Assembly: GCA_029224185.1 (NCBI GenBank)
Contig: CM055196.1
Coordinates: 24,576,673-24,640,672, forward strand
Source: Karalla daura
Taxonomy: Eukaryota > Chordata > Actinopteri > Chaetodontiformes > Leiognathidae
DNA length: 64,000 bases
Direction of reading: 5' to 3'
Shown piece by piece: positions 9,291-23,530 of this stretch. The notes beneath the pieces are model-generated. The model ran no database searches. It had not been told where the DNA came from and saw only the letters and a program-made list of their open reading frames with translations. The translations under genes were made by a program, and so were the position numbers. Every line of letters starts with the position of its first letter. Positions within the stretch are counted from its first letter, which is position 1.

Positions 9291-11589
9291 CACGAGTCTG
9301 CTTGCCACTTCACTGTCTGATTGAGTTTTTCAGTGAACATCTTGACAGATAGTGAATAACAACAGCTGACAACAGATGAATGTTAATGACTTTGCCGATT
9401 AGTAAAACTTCTGTTTGTATAATAGTTAATTACTATTTCCAAATAAATATCTAAAAAAAATTCTCATCCCACACCCTGCTTTCTCAACAGCAGCTTGTGT
9501 TAAATGCTAATCAGACAGCATTAGCTCAACTAAGTTAAACAAGATGAACAACGTATCTCAACAGAAATGCGAAGGCTTCCTTGAAGTTTAACATATCTTG
9601 CATTTGATTGTCAAATCAGACTGAAAATCAAGGTCTTATATTTATAACAATTATAAGCAAAATCTTCAACACTCTGCTTGTGGTCGCCACATTGAATATT
9701 TATTTTTTTTATCTTGTATTGGTTTGTAAAGAATCTTGTGATGGCATTTGGAGGCTGCATCTGAAAGAGTCTTCAAATTGGGACAGGCCTTGTTGCAACG
9801 CACTAGCCAAGGTATGCAGCCACTGAATTGAGATAGAGATTGAGAGTTTTTATTTCTGCAGATCTGGTGTGCAGTAGTTGGCACAAAAGTTCCAGATGGA
9901 GCCGTGTTAGTGTTTATCAGCCATTGTGAGAGCACCACATATGAATTCTGGGGCTTCCACTTCCTGTGTCTTTGTCCCTCTACTGTAATTTTATGTTGAT
10001 AAAGATCCCATGTTAGCGTATACACCCTTCAGTAATCGTAGATATGAGAATGGGAATAAGCCGGAGCTGCGAACTTGAAAACAATTGACTGTGTGCAACC
10101 CTCTAATCCTTGCCCTCACTGTCCATGGAGGGTTTTTTAAGAAGCCTCCCATTCCCAGACTGTCTGCCAAGGAGCTGATAAAGTGTGGTACATGTGACCC
10201 CCTTCACATGCGAATCAATAATGCACTGTGATATCTTCTTTTTAATCTCCCAAGTCAATTACATTGTACCTGACAGGCTAATCTAAAGCAAAGCATTACT
10301 GTTATAGTGGCCAGTGGCAGAGGATATCATTCTCCGCATGAGTTTCACTATGAATTAGAGTGCAGAAAGCAAGCTGACATCACGTCAAATTTCAGAGTCT
10401 GCAAGAGATGGGAGAGAAATGATTCAATGTTCATGTGGAAATCAATACAACTTCATGTTTGCAAACTTTCAGTCAATTTGTCCTTCATCATAAGATGGTG
10501 ATTGGTTTGGCAGACCTTTCCATAAACATGTCTGAGAGGAACAATTGATCACTCGTCAACTTCATGTCAGAGTCAAGACCCACTAAATCTGGAGCTGAGC
10601 AAGAGAGTGTGAGAGAATTACTTCAATGTACTCTCAGTGCATAGGCGCGCAGGTGGGGTTAGCTTTCCTCTGGGGAAATATTCACCTATCATCCACTTTT
10701 CTTTATGAAAAACTTTTTTCTCCTTGTGAAAGAAACAAAACCGAGTTTGTTTGTGTTTTTCTTCTCTCTGAGTTTCCTGTCTTGGGAATGCAGGATTAAA
10801 ATATTAGCACTTCCTATTCAAACTCTTCCCTCTAGTTCAAAACAAAAATCAATATGAGCTCTATTATGTAAAATGTTCAAAGAAACCTAGTCCCATGGGT
10901 GGGGCTGCTCTCTCTGAGTGTTCTGGTATTTAGACTTGAGGATATACAGTACTACCGTCTGATAAAACCAAAGACTGACTGAGGATTGAAATTTTAAAGA
11001 AGTTCACTTGAAGCTGAAACCTGCTCTTGAGGTGTAAGTATGTGTTGGGGGTGTGGTTGAGGGCTTTCTGCATGGTTGATTCATTTTTCATAATTGTATG
11101 TTAACTATTCATGATGAATATGTTTATGTGTGGATGTTGAAGAAAGATTCACAGCTCCTGGGTGTAATTGGTCCCTGCAGGGGAATACAGAGGATGTCAT
11201 TTTCCATATAGTAGATGCTGTGAGACTCCAGTGGTTTGCTCCCTTGATGCATGCAGTGCAGCATATAGAAAAGTCTTCTATTAAGAGCCCACAGCGGAGC
11301 TGATCTCTGAAACAAGCGCATCCAAACACTAAATCACACAGAGCCAGCCTGCTGAAGCTTTGAGAGCCTGCGGCTTCATTATATTCACTCGAACCTTTTT
11401 CCTAAAGTGAACAAAATTCAGATTTGTGCTCTTAATTGCCAAGCCTTTTAGATGATTAATCCCTGCTGACCTGAGAAACTGGGCCTAAGTATGAATACAA
11501 TGAATGCACAATAAATCTTCTTTTAACTCTAAGCTTATGTCAACAAGATTAGACCCATGGCGACACAAACTGGTGTCCTAAACACACCA

Positions 11590-11790
11590 TTACTCTGGAC
11601 CTCTGTACTAATTTTGCACCATCCCAATTACCACGCCCCATCATTTGCATCATCAAAACATTAATGGGGAGCCCAGCAGAAACACAGCAAAAGCATCCGT
11701 AAATAATCTCTTACTGTGGAGCCCGGTGAGAAAGTGGTCTTGCAGCTAATTAAAAAGCCACAGCTTGGGCAGATCCTCTCCCTCATTAAA
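11590..11790. promoter_or_regulatory. Candidate conserved non-coding element
   Basis: Repeat-free, balanced composition with CATTTGCATCAT (octamer-like), CATTAATGG, GCTAATTAAAAAG and GGCTCGC motifs in 200 bases. There is no ORF and no microsatellite. Conservation itself cannot be judged from one sequence. Confidence 0.25.
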
Positions 11791-12719
11791 TCCTCTAGTC
11801 TTCCCGGGCTCGCAGAAACACTACGTTTGTGGACTAAGCAGGCTTCAAGAGAAGGAGCAGTCAGAGGTTAGGACTATGAGAAAGTGAGGTGGCTTTGCGG
11901 AGGATGACATCCAAACCGGAATTAAGTTAATTTAAGGTTGTGCAGCCGGCCTGTCAAGGCCTCCCAGCATCAGGGCTGCAGGAGACATATGGCTAATAGG
12001 CAGGACAGCTCAGTGGGAGAAACACTGGGAGCTGCAGACTTAGTGTCACAATCTCGCTCTCTCTTTTCCCCTCTTCTGACACTGAACCTGCCCGACATTT
12101 TCGTCAAGAGAATTAAAACCGATTTGTGTAAGGTGCATCTGCTTTGCATGTTTGAGGGTTTCTGGAATCGTGTTGACTGACAAACTGTGCCAGATCTGGG
12201 TTGTGCATGCGTGTGTCTGCGGCCAAACATTTTTGTTAGGAAAATAAATTGATTTGTTAAATTTTGGTTGGACAATTGCAGCCGCACAATGGATGATACG
12301 TAGAAGGTGGGTGTCGACAAGCTATACTTTGATTTATATTCAAATGAGCCATACACAAGAAATTGGATTTCATATTATCTCCCGAAGGATTTCTCTCTTA
12401 TGTTTGGAGGTGATTCTTCATTTTGCTAGGAAGGTGAATCAGCAATGGAGCACAAGCAGAAATGAACATGAACTCTGCCGTGGATGTGCAAGACTGAACT
12501 AAGCTAATAAATTACCACCAGCTTCTTTTCAAATTTACACCTGAAAGGTGTTTTCCCTTTTGCTGGTGGAGATTGTACCATAAAAGGAACAAAGAGGGAG
12601 AAGAAAAAAATATATAGAGACCCCAGTGCAAGTTCATTAGTGCTCTCACTATGAGGACAAATTGAATTGAGGACGGTGTTAGAGTACCACATATGACTGT
12701 TTTCAGAGTACAGAGGGAG

Positions 12720-12930
12720 CGAACGCTGACCTTGCTGTCTGATTAGATGTGGGTTTTAAGGATATCTAATTGGGCACCTTGGTGGATACGGCCTCTCCAC
12801 GGTTATTCATTCAAATGGCAACAGCAGAGCCTCATTTAATAATTTGAAACAGATTTATCCTCATGAACTCCTGCTGTGAGTCTCCACTAATTTTATACAG
12901 CCTCCCCATTAGAGTTTAAGTGAAACTGAA
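12720..12930. promoter_or_regulatory. Candidate conserved non-coding element
   Basis: A repeat-free block with GATTAGA, TATCTAATTGGG, CATTTAATAATTTG and CACTAATTTTA homeodomain-like sites. Judged only on motif density and absence of repeats. Confidence 0.22.
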
Positions 12931-13198
12931 CTATTCTTGGAACTTCCTGGAATTGCCTCAAGGAGCCCTGGAGGTCCTCAAAGCTCAGGGAACTGGTTTC
13001 TCTCTGCAGTTATCATGTAAGCACAACTTCACAACCGGGTCCCTGTGTAACAGCAGCTGCACCAGATGTCCACGCGAACATCAAAAATCATGCTGCAAAA
13101 CGTCCTCTTGATGGTTTGTACACGCTCCACCCTCAGGTGAAATTCATATAATTAATCTCAGAGTAGCCCCATCTAAAACATGCTAAAGTGATGTTTTT

Positions 13199-13340
13199 CA
13201 GAATCTGATTCAGAAGAACTATTTATCCCCAAGGGACAATTGTCCTGAAGGACAGGGCATAAACTGACAGGTAAAAATACAAATAATAATAGAATGAAAA
13301 TAGAACAAATAGAGTATACAGTGTAAACACAATGTAAACA
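13199..13340 (-). mobile_element. Non-LTR retrotransposon 3' end, minus strand
   Basis: Read on the minus strand, this gives CCTTGGGGATAAATAGTTCTTCTGAATCAGATTCTG. That is the typical ending of fish CR1/L2-like elements, with a GGGGATNAATA block and an ATTCTG tail. Only the 3' end is visible, as expected for a 5'-truncated insertion. Confidence 0.6.
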
Positions 13341-13599
13341 TAAGGTGACTGTAATGAGTGAGGTCTCTAATGAGTGTCTTTTCTTTTCACTTAGACATGA
13401 GATAAGCACATTAGTGTCAGGGATGTGACACATTTCAGATTGTACGTTTGGCCACAAGGGGCAGCACTATGGTTGAAAAATTACACATCTCCAGGCCATT
13501 GATGTCAAACTTGACGCAGATGAAGCAACACGGATGGTTCAGTCGTGTTCAGGGTGTTCGGGGATATATGCATTACATTCGGTGCCGAATGCATAGGTC

Positions 13600-13880
13600 T
13601 AGTTTTGCACTGTTTTTTCTATTTGCACATCATCATTCAATTGTCTGTTGGATTTTTATTACTATTTTTTCTCCACTATTGCTAGATTTGATCTGCCTCT
13701 TGTTAGATCTCACCTGCCTTACCTTTATCACCTTATTGCTAATTCTTGCACTATTATTATTTATTACATTTACTTAATGGCCGCTACCAGGGCTTTCATT
13801 GCTAATATCCTTTTCATTGACGTGTGAGTGCAGACTGGGATGACAATAAAAACTTTATGAATCTTTGAATCGGTCTTTGT
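13600..13880 (+). mobile_element. Non-LTR retrotransposon 3' end, plus strand
   Basis: TTTGCACTGTTTT..., T-rich runs of the TTATTGCTAATTCTTGCACTATT type, then GACAATAAAAACTTTATGAATCTTTGAATC. The GACAATAAA plus short GAATC-type tail is characteristic of 3' ends of fish LINEs. The copy is 5'-truncated and carries no ORF of the element. Confidence 0.55.
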
Positions 13881-16800
13881 TGCAGCTTGATGAGACTCTG
13901 TGCAGATATAAAGTGATGTAAAGATAATAAAGTGATGTGTGGTGCTAAGTGATGAGAGCGGACAAACAGAGGCAGCAGCTCTGGCATAGAAACTGTGCCC
14001 AGTGTGTTTGGATATTCCTGAATCTTTGGTCTGATGGTGGGAGGACACACTTCCAACCCTCAAAACACAGAGTTGCTTCCACTGCAGCTCTTGCTTTTAG
14101 AAAAAAAGTTAAGAAGGTGTTACTTTGTCAGGGCATGTGGACAAAGCAGCCACTCGGCAGCATGGGTAGCTGTGTATTCTAGAGACGGTTGGTTTCATCC
14201 TTATCTACAGTTCCCACAATGCTCTCTTCTGAAAACATTTTGCAGACGTCAACGCTGTAATCTCAGCTGTCCAAAAACATCTATCCCATCCAGTCCTGGT
14301 GTTACTGGAGAAACATCTGAGCGAGCTGCAGCTCCTCAGCCCCGTTCATGGTTTGATGCCTGGTGACATTTCATCCATACTGGCTGATGATAAATGGCAC
14401 CAGATAAACAAAAGCAAAACAAACAGAAATAGCCATTTGTCTGAGTGGAATATTGGATGCTTCTTAAAAGGATTTTCACCATTCTTGAGCAATTAGAATG
14501 CATCATATGAGCGTTAGAGCCCAAAACTCTCTTTTACTAGCATCATCAGGAATACCAAACAGGTTTTTTTAAAGGTAAACGTGTGTATGTCTCCCAACTG
14601 GATCAACTGGACAGAGCTGGAGAGAAGCCTGACATTCTGTCATCAGACTTAAATAACTCATCGAGTGGCTTGATAATTGTATTTCATGACTTGAGCTGTT
14701 TTCTTATTTCCAGTATACAGTGTATGTAAATCAAGAGTAGGCACTTGTGTGCCTTTCACAGGGATGTGCTCTGTGTTGGGTCCCGGGGAGGAAAGACACC
14801 CGAGTGGCTCGTACATGCGTGTAATTAAGATGTGAGGCTACGATAAGAAATCTCTCAGAAAGTTTACAAACCACGGCTACATGAAACGCCAATGTTTAAT
14901 TTATGTCTGTGCCTTTCAACATTTAATGATGTCCTCAGATGTTCTTTAGGGAGAAAAACACACATATTTCCATGCAAATGAGAAGACAAACACAAACAAA
15001 TATGCTAGTCCCGTGGATCAGCGCGTATCACACACAGCCAGATTATTCCAGCGTCTGAACAAACACGCCGTCCTCTTTTTTTGTTCATCGCTTTTCTGTT
15101 TAGTTTGTCGCCTTGTTTGTTTATGCAAAGAGTATTGTTCTGTTCCAACAGTTATCCTGCCCATATTGTCAGACTGCGGCCAGTTCGCTGCTCAAACACA
15201 ACGTATCTGCTGTGGAGACGTAGAAAGATGTGTTTTAATTCAAATAAAACAGGGACTAATGTGCAATTAATCTTCTTCAGCCAGGGAAATTAAATGTCTC
15301 TATTCAGCATGAAAAGGTGTGATGGGAGGGAAGATTAGCCTAACTGGGACAATGACACACCGCCTGCCGCAGGGGAATCAATGTGGTTAAATCTTGTTGA
15401 CGATTAGCCTGATTAGGTGATGTCTGATAAGCAAGCGCTGATTTGTTATTGCATTTGTTGATTGGTACATTGCACATCTTTAAGCCGCGTTATCATCTGC
15501 ACACTCCAGGAGCTCTATTTTTCAAACCTGAAGATTTTGAGCAAGTGTGCATTATGTGTGTGTCTCTTGGTCCTGGAGGTCATTGGTAAACATCTCCCCA
15601 TTAATACGCCCTGCCAGCAACAATATTTCAATCAATACTTCTCTGCAGCTCAGCCGTCAGAAATTTTCAGGGCCAGACTGATGAATGACTGCAAATGAGT
15701 GGCTTTCTCTCTGTTTTCTATTGTGAGCCTGGGCAGGAGGCATTGCAGGATTGTTCCCTGGAACCTGGCACAACAATGGAAGCCGGCGTAATGGATTCCA
15801 GAGGGATTTCGAGGAATGAAGTGTTGAACGTTGTAGATCATCACTGGTGAGGCCACCACAGGCTTGTTATGTTTGTGCTGTGTAAATAAAGTTTGAGGTG
15901 TTACAGTTCACTCGTTGTTTTCTGTCACTCAAAAACAACTAGCGGTAGCTTGGGTCTAACCCGCAGCATGAACGCGAGCTGCTCCTGCTCAACAAACTCA
16001 CTGTTCACTGCTTAGTCGCCATCAATTAATGTCATTTTCAGCCCTTTAATTAAGAAAGGTATAACTAAGTCCCTCCAGGCCTTCTCACTGCATGTCAGAG
16101 GACTTTGTAAATTGATTAATTAAAACTGTGTGCAGAAGTTTGTATATGTAGCTCCGGTGGGTCACATATCATTAATTAATCATGTGGTTCCATCCTGTAG
16201 AGAGGCCCAGTGTCGAAATCTGGTCCGAGTTCCTGGAAGCTGCACTTATCAGTAAGACAGGTGGAGTGTTTTGTAGAGGTGCTTCTCCCTTTGGTACAGC
16301 CAGCCTGAACTCTGTAGCAGGCTGCAGCTCCTCAGACCACTGAAGGAACCGTCAGATCATTGTTTTGCTCCACAAAAGTATCTTTAAGGTTTCTCCCTGC
16401 TCTCATTAACCTTGTTTCCAGCTGCTCTCTGTGAAAAATTCTACCCGGGAGTGAGTATTTTTCTTACACTTATCAGGTAGACAGAACCCCTCCAAAAGAA
16501 TGCTAATTAAGCCCAGAGTCTGTCTGTTGTATAAATGGGAAACTGTGCTGAGGTGATAACATGTCAGCGCTGCTCCTACAAATGACCAAAACAACAAAAC
16601 ACTGCTAGAATTACTCCAGCGCACACTGCACGGACTGATGCAAATCATAATTTGCCATTTACATTTATCCCGCATTTAATACACATTAACCATCATTCCA
16701 GCCCCGGAGCATTAGGGCCGATACAGACTCTGCAAGGACAGAAACATTTGTTCTGACTTCCAGGGCTTCGAAAAGTAGAACAAAGTTCATTCTGGCTACG

Positions 16801-17249
16801 ACGTTTCATACCTCATGAGAAATTAAGGTGCAAAAGTCAAATTTCTGACCAATCACACAATAGTTCTTGGACATCACAAGAGGAAAAAGTTATATATAAA
16901 TAAGAATGAGTTGCAAGAACTCACAAATCAGGGGAGTGAGAATGAGTTTCTCTGTTATTGCAAAGTACCAATCGATCTGTGGCTCTTAGTCAGACTGGCA
17001 ACTTAGACTTAACAAGTACAAGTTTTGCAAACCCATTTCACTTTGACTTCATCTTTTCTGGATCTTCCTAAGATGTCATGTAACAGTTTTACCTCTGACA
17101 TTTGGGCCCCTCTTGCACTGTTGTGCAGCTCCATGTCTGTTTTGATGATGTCATCAAACTGTTAATGCATTAAGTATTTCAACTTCTGGACTTCTGACTC
17201 TTCTTCTGCTTCTGTGGAGAAGAAGAACGTAACTGTTGGCCTCCTGGGT
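13881..17249. other. Non-coding stretch, no gene recognised
   Basis: Low in simple repeats, with scattered AT-rich homeobox-like sites such as ATCATTAATTAATCAT near 16,168. Open frames here are under 120 codons and resemble nothing known. Confidence 0.5.
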
Positions 17250-17465
17250 CAAAACGAGGGTCTCTCTGTGAGTAGATGGCATGTCCTCACCGTGTCTGTG
17301 TGGGTTTTCTACTCCAGTACTCCAGTTTCCTCCCACAGTCCGCACAGTATGTTTATACGTTTAGGTCGATTAGAGACTCTGAATTACCACTAGGTGTGAG
17401 GGCACTGTGTGGCTCCCCTGCCACATGTTTGCATTGTTCACAGAGCAGGTAAGATAATGGATGGA
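17250..17465 (+). repeat. Teleost SINE-like repeat, mid section
   Basis: Carries the landmark order ATGTCCTCACCGTGTCTGTGTGGG, then CCAGTTTCCTCCCACAGTCC, TTAGAGACTCTGAATT and AGGTGTGAGGGC, ending in AATGGATGG. Same family as the copies at 9.1, 48.9, 53.2 and 55.5 kb. Confidence 0.65.
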
Positions 17466-20400
17466 ATGAGTGAGCTCCCAGACATCAGTTCAGAGTTATT
17501 GTGCAATGATTGCATCTGAGTGAATGCAGAGGTCAAGGGTGGGCGGGTGGAGGTGGCGAGGTAAAACAGCTGATGATTGAGTTAAAAACAGAAAGTGATG
17601 CTGACGCCGGAGGCCAGGGTCAAACAGTCAGCACACCCACGGCTACTGTCAATTCTAACATGATAGAAGGCAAAACAAAATTGCGTCTGTTTCTACAACA
17701 TCCGCACCTCGTTGTCCCGGCTGGTTGTATCATCTGTCAGTGGTGAAATATGGCGTCTCCACAGCAAAAGGAACGGTGAGAAACCGTCCTGTCACACCGT
17801 GATATCGCAGGCAGATACCAGGCCGCACGCAGGGACGGCACTCAATCTGTCGGAACAATAAAAAAGCTAAAAGCACATCACCAGGAGACGAGTTTGACTC
17901 AGTCATCTAAATGTAGTCTGCCACAGGCCGTGATGCACGCAGGCCATGTGGGCAGGAGTCAGAGCAGGCTGCTGTTGTATTAATAACTCGTTAGGACGCG
18001 GTGATCCCCGGTTAATGGGGCACACTGCACTATTGTATTTTCTTTCTGCAGCTGTGATTAATCATCTGATGGTTAGTTTGTGGGGGTTGGGTGTTATCTG
18101 TGGATCTCTGGTTAGAACAGCAGACTCTCTCTCTCAGCAGGAGCATCACCTGCACCCAGCGACCCGAGTCCAGCATGTGATTTCTGACACTTCAGCCTCC
18201 ACATCTCAACCTCCATATCTAGGACTTTACACCTCGATGATAGATAGATCTTGTTTTAAAAGAAACTTTTCATTTTTCATTGTTCAACTTTACATCATAA
18301 GCACCATAAACATCTTATCATCACATCTTATTTCACGAGATCTCGTAAAGTGGCATCATCCTGCTGCATGGACAGGTGATCTCACTTGCTTTGAACACCT
18401 TTTCCCTCAGATTCAGTGTTTCTATCTTGTTTACAGAGCCTCCCTAACATCAGTGATTACCTCCCAGCACCTGATGTTCATGTCACGTTTCTCTCCAGCC
18501 CTCCTGCCTGGAGCTGTGTTGTAAATACGACACAGCTGCACAGTGAACGTGAGCGAGTTTCATCCTGGAAAAAGATATCACAAACCTGAGCTCCTGCTGA
18601 GCTGCGGCATAAAAAACGCAGAGCGAGGCGGAGCGGGAGAGACAGCGGCAGCGGGAGAAGTGACAAAACAGACGCAGGCTCCGTCACTGTCAGCACTGCT
18701 CAGCCACAGCACCAGCACCACTCTGAATTACTTCTGAAGGCAGGCGTCCTGCTTCCACCCGAGGCCTTGTTCCAAGAGGTCAGGAGGTCGCGGTGTGCAG
18801 AAGAAATCAACAAAAACACGCGTCACAGGAGTGAGAATGAAAAACAGCCTTACAACTTCCATAAAACAAATGTGATTTTACGTTTTCCATGGAAGACGCA
18901 TGGCTGCAACATCACTTTAAGTCATCCGAAATAAAAAGAGATCTGCAGATGTTCTTTTTCCTCATGATGTCAGCAGGTCCTATTGTTTGTGCTCACACGG
19001 TACTGAACAGGAGATGTTCATGTGTAGATATTGTTATCTAGCCATGGCATCACACTGTTTCTCCACATGCTACTCTCTGTGCTTTATTCGACTGGATCTG
19101 TCAAGATTTAAGTGAACAAATCCACTGAAATATGTCCACTGAACATGCAGATGTTCATTTTAAAAAACACTTAGCCATAGTGATGGGAGATCATTCTTCA
19201 CAATATACACTGCTATGGAGCTTAACTAGTTAATAATCAACCCTACAAATCAATCCTTAAATATTCTTTACATTTCTTTAGACAGTCTGAGGACAAATGC
19301 AGAAGCTCTGCTCTTAACTAGGCCTAATGATGCACTATTACTTGGTCAAATGTAAAAAAAAAGAGAAAACTCAAATTCCTACATAAGAGGCCTCCTATAA
19401 CAACATCTAGCAGCTGATACAGTCTGTTCCTACAGGTGAGGACAGAGTTAAATCAAATTTGGTAGGAACGCTAAAGCTGGGAGCACAATGAGTTCTACAT
19501 CCATATGGCAGCTATTTGCTCTCCTAAATGTGCATCTGTTGAGCAGAGTTCAGGAACAACACCTGTTTGAATCAGTTTGTTCATGCAGAAAACGTCTTCC
19601 ATGTTGGGGTAGTGGTGAAGTAGATGAGTCCTTCAGGTCTCAGACATTCATTGAGCTGCTGTCCTTCCCTCGAGGCCTGTGTTGTTTGTAGTTCACGCTG
19701 CTGATCTACAGGTGGCGGTGAACTAAGATGTGACAGTAAACTTTACAGAAGAAGAAAACTGAAGGTTACGAGGTATGTCTTTGATTCACGCATTCAAACT
19801 TTAAATGTGATTTTCTTCATGTGTTGCGAGGACAGACATCCATGCAGCAAAGGTCTCAGAAGACTCACTTTGTTTCGCTGTAAACAAACAAAGTTGCGCT
19901 GACCTTCAGCCAAACCACACACGTACTCAGGGCTCCTTTAAGTCATTTAATTTAAAGTTTTTCATCTGTAAAGTCGAGCCGAGCCAGCAAGAAATAACAG
20001 CCACTCTGCATTCATTTGGGGGCAAGGTACAGATATAAACTGCACTTTCATACACAATTTCCCCAACGTCCTAATTGGATTTACTTCTTTCACTCTGGCT
20101 CCTGTCACCAACAAACACCACAGGTCATTTATTCATGAGTCTGTCTTTTGGTTCCTAATCACTCTCCCTCCGACAGCAATCCCAGGGCTTTTTCTCAGAG
20201 ACGATGACAGCGTCCGCAGTGGCTCCCCACACGTTCAGTCAAGTGGTGCACAGACTGACTCCAGAGGGACCAGGCCGGGTCCTGCAGCCTGGGTCATGCT
20301 CCCACCACACACAGTTTGTGTGGAAGTAGCGGCAGGCTGTACAGGTGTAGCAAAGCACAGGGCGGGCATTTTCATTTCATTCAGAACACAACTGAGCTTC

Positions 20401-20896
20401 ATCCAGGGAGGTAAAACCCAGCAGAGGTCACCCAGACAGCTCAGGAGAACAACATAAATCTCCTTATTTAACAACTTAGGCAGCAGGCGTTTCGCAGGAC
20501 CACAACACACTACCCAGAAGTGTTTTCACCATGCAGATGGTGCGTGACTTTCATAAAGGCCTTAACAAATGGAGGGAGTAAATGAAGTGGACAGTTCCCC
20601 CCAACCGGAACATCCTGCAGGTTCGACAATCTCGCAGAAAATAGGTTCACGTCTAGTTTCACTGGTCCAAGGAAATAATGACACACACAGAAAGTATCCT
20701 GCAGCAACCAACTTTATTTTATTTTATCTTTATTTTATTTTATCTTTGGAGGTCCGGCTTAGAGGACTGATACCCGTTAGACAAACATCCTCCTCCTTCC
20801 AGGTGTGGGAACACGACACATATGACGCACTAATGTTTGTTTTACTGATGTTTCCCCTTTGTGCATGCAAACTGTTTGAAAGCATAACAATGACTT
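17466..20896. other. Non-coding stretch, no gene recognised
   Basis: The longest open frame (17,946-18,524, plus) has no start context, no recognisable domain and Cys/Ser-rich filler-like composition, so it is not called. Near 19,712 a CTACAGGTGGCGGTGAAC block followed by AGAAGAAGAAAA resembles a dispersed fish repeat. Confidence 0.5.
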
Positions 20897-20912
20897 CACA
20901 CACACACACACA

Positions 20913-20984
<72 letters not shown>
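20897..20984. repeat. (CA)n microsatellite
   Basis: Uninterrupted CA dinucleotides except for one CATA break near 20,917-20,920. Confidence 0.97.
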
Positions 20985-20986
<2 letters not shown>

Positions 20987-23473
20987 TTCACAGAAATCCT
21001 CATAGAAATCCTCATAATGTGTGAGCTCCAAGAATTTAAATTGCACTTTGTCAGGCAGTCTGTTAATTAATCAGAATTTCAATTAACAAAGAGAAAATGT
21101 TTGCATTATCTCTGGCGCTTCAGATAAAGCCGGGGAGCAAATTAACCGAGGATCAGCTCGAGTCTGTGCATCAGATGGACAGAATGCTAATGACACATCT
21201 CCAGACTGATTGTCGAACGGGACTTCATGTCGAACCAGCGAGAACAGAAAGGCGGCAGAGTTTGACAGACATCAGTGAAAAGATTATTTTTAATTACTGC
21301 CTGATTCTTTTTAATTTAATTGTCCAGCCTTCATCTGTCACTCTCACTCCCAAAAAAGAGTCTGAAGGGAATTTCTCCAAACTGGGCAAAAATGTTCACT
21401 TCAACTCAGGAGTGAGCTGATTACATTTTGTCATTGCAGGTCAAAGGTCAAAAGGTCGACACTTACCTTTTTAGAAAAGCTTTTACCAGGTTACCATTTT
21501 ATGTAATTTGGCTTATTAATTTGACTTTGATTCTACCTTGAACTTGCACTAACTTCTTAATTTACTAATTTTGCTTTTTATTTACCTATCCAGTCTTTCT
21601 ATATTCTATCTTTACCTATCTATATTCATTAATTTACTTATTCAACTTTAACAGCTTTTAATATTCTTTGTTGTACTGAGTTATATGAAAAAAGAAATAA
21701 AGATTGCAGTTGAAATCAACTTTATTTCATGGCTCTTATTGAATTCTTGAGCACAAACTCCTGGTGGATCCACTTCAGATAAGATCAGTTCAAAGCGTTT
21801 AATCAGTTAGCTCGTCACAGAGGAAGGGGCAGACACAATCAACAGACTAGAGGTCTGGCAATGGGCCCCATCTTAGTTCAAAACACATTAAGACCACACA
21901 ATAAACCCAGCAGAAGTGTCACACCAAGGTAAAGAAGATCTGACACAGACTAGATAGACCGTCACAGCGAACCTCGACAGAAAGTGGACTGGAAACAAGA
22001 CGAGAGGCAGATGACCAGAACGAAACACCGAAGCCAAACAGAAGTGACAGTGATAGAACACCAGATGAAGAAGCAGGACAGACTGTAGTGATACGCTTTT
22101 ACCTACATGGACAGACTTCCTGTGCTTCCTGTTTTAATCCTGCTGATCTGAATCTGATCTGTACAGGAAAATGAATCTGTCTCGTACAAGCAGAACCAGT
22201 GAGATCTCTAGAAGTGCTACAGGCAATCACTGCAGAGCAGAGAAAATAATGTAACTAGTTATACAAATCTACAAATCGATGCAGCCCTGCTTCCGCTCCC
22301 CAGTTCCCTCCGGTCAGCTGTGTGTTTATTGGTCAGGATGATGCTGCATCAAAACAAAAAAAAGAAAAAAAAACTGAAATGATGAAATTTCCTGTTCGGG
22401 AAACAAACAAACCGGCTGCTCGGGCATGTAAGATGTTTGTTGACTCAGGCCCTATAAAACACTGATTGCTGTTGTGAGCACAGACTCCAGAAATTTATAT
22501 TAGCCTCTGTGATCAATAAGAGGTTTTAGCTTTATTTCACTGCAATCAATAAGAGCAGAACAAATGTTCATTGGGTTGCATGATTAATTTATGAAATCCA
22601 GAAGCAACAGCTTATTGATCCTTGCAGAAGTATTAGATCACATGCATTTTAAATGTGCACGCCGTGTAAATTTCATAAACGAGATGAGATTTAAAACTCG
22701 AAGCGCAACAGTAACTGTTATTTTTATCGCCACTGGTGTTTTTACAGCGAGAGATTAAAGACCCGCAGTCATTTCACTGATGTCAGCAACAATAGAAAAA
22801 ACCCTTCTCTGATAAATTACTGCCTGTGTCCGCCCACACGGACGTCCAATCAAAGCCCAGATATAAGACAATAAAGGTCAAAGGCAAAACCAATTAAGGC
22901 TAAAGGCTAAGTGGGAGGGCTGTGGTGCAGCTGGAGCTGCTTGACCAGGCCGCCGTGCAGGCTGGGCTCGCCTGCACCCGCCGATCGATGCGGCCGGATG
23001 CAGACGATGAGGGAGCAGAATCCTCCGGGAGAGCAGTCGAATCACATGGTCTGCGATCGATACCCAGCAGTGTATTTCACCTCTGTTAAGACACTCACCC
23101 ACCACAGCCTGGAACACACATCTGAGCAGCCACAGGAGCCATTCCCCTTACAGAGGTGTGGGGTTTTGATGCATTTCATCAAGCTAATTTTAATATGTAA
23201 TGTCACTGACATGCATTGTTTTTCATGTGGTGGCGTTGGTGTTTCGCTCTGAGCAGCTCCTCCACCTAGAGAATAATATTGTGTGTAACTGTCTAAATTT
23301 CTTATTTTTGAACGAGACAGGTCGACAAGTGAGGATGTTATCTTCAGAGAAAGTAATCAATAGAGCCAATCTCACACCCAAGAGGGCTTTACTGCCCGGG
23401 CTCTTATTGATGCTTTCACAGTTGTGGCCCTAGTGCACATTAAAGCCCTCATCTCCTCCCTCTGGCCCCCAGG

Positions 23474-23474
<1 letters not shown>
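20985..23474. other. Non-coding stretch with one probable LINE tail
   Basis: Mostly unclassified. The part from 21,470 to 21,725 is listed separately. The part from 21,840 to 22,100 is rich in short purine-rich (A/G/C) words, as seen in some degraded dispersed repeats, but could not be assigned. Confidence 0.45.
21470..21725 (+). mobile_element. Probable non-LTR retrotransposon 3' end
   Basis: A T-rich run with repeated ACTTTGATTCTACC, TTGCACTAAC and TTTACCTATC-like words, ending GAAATAAAGATTGCAGTTGAAATCAAC. This has the look of a LINE 3' UTR with an AATAAA-type end. No coding part remains. Confidence 0.4.

Positions 23475-23528
<54 letters not shown>
23475..23528. repeat. (AC)n microsatellite
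   Basis: Perfect AC array of 54 bases. Confidence 0.97.

Positions 23529-23530
<2 letters not shown>

Larger units (their letters stand above)
9291..13198. other. Non-coding stretch with possible regulatory blocks
   Basis: No coding exon, RNA gene or clear repeat was recognised. Two sub-blocks (11,590-11,790 and 12,720-12,930) look like typical fish conserved non-coding DNA and are listed separately. Confidence 0.55.

Noticed and set aside
17946..18524. 192-codon plus-strand frame
   Set aside because: The longest non-repeat frame outside the ZBED-like gene, but composition is random-like, with no domain, signal peptide or splice context.
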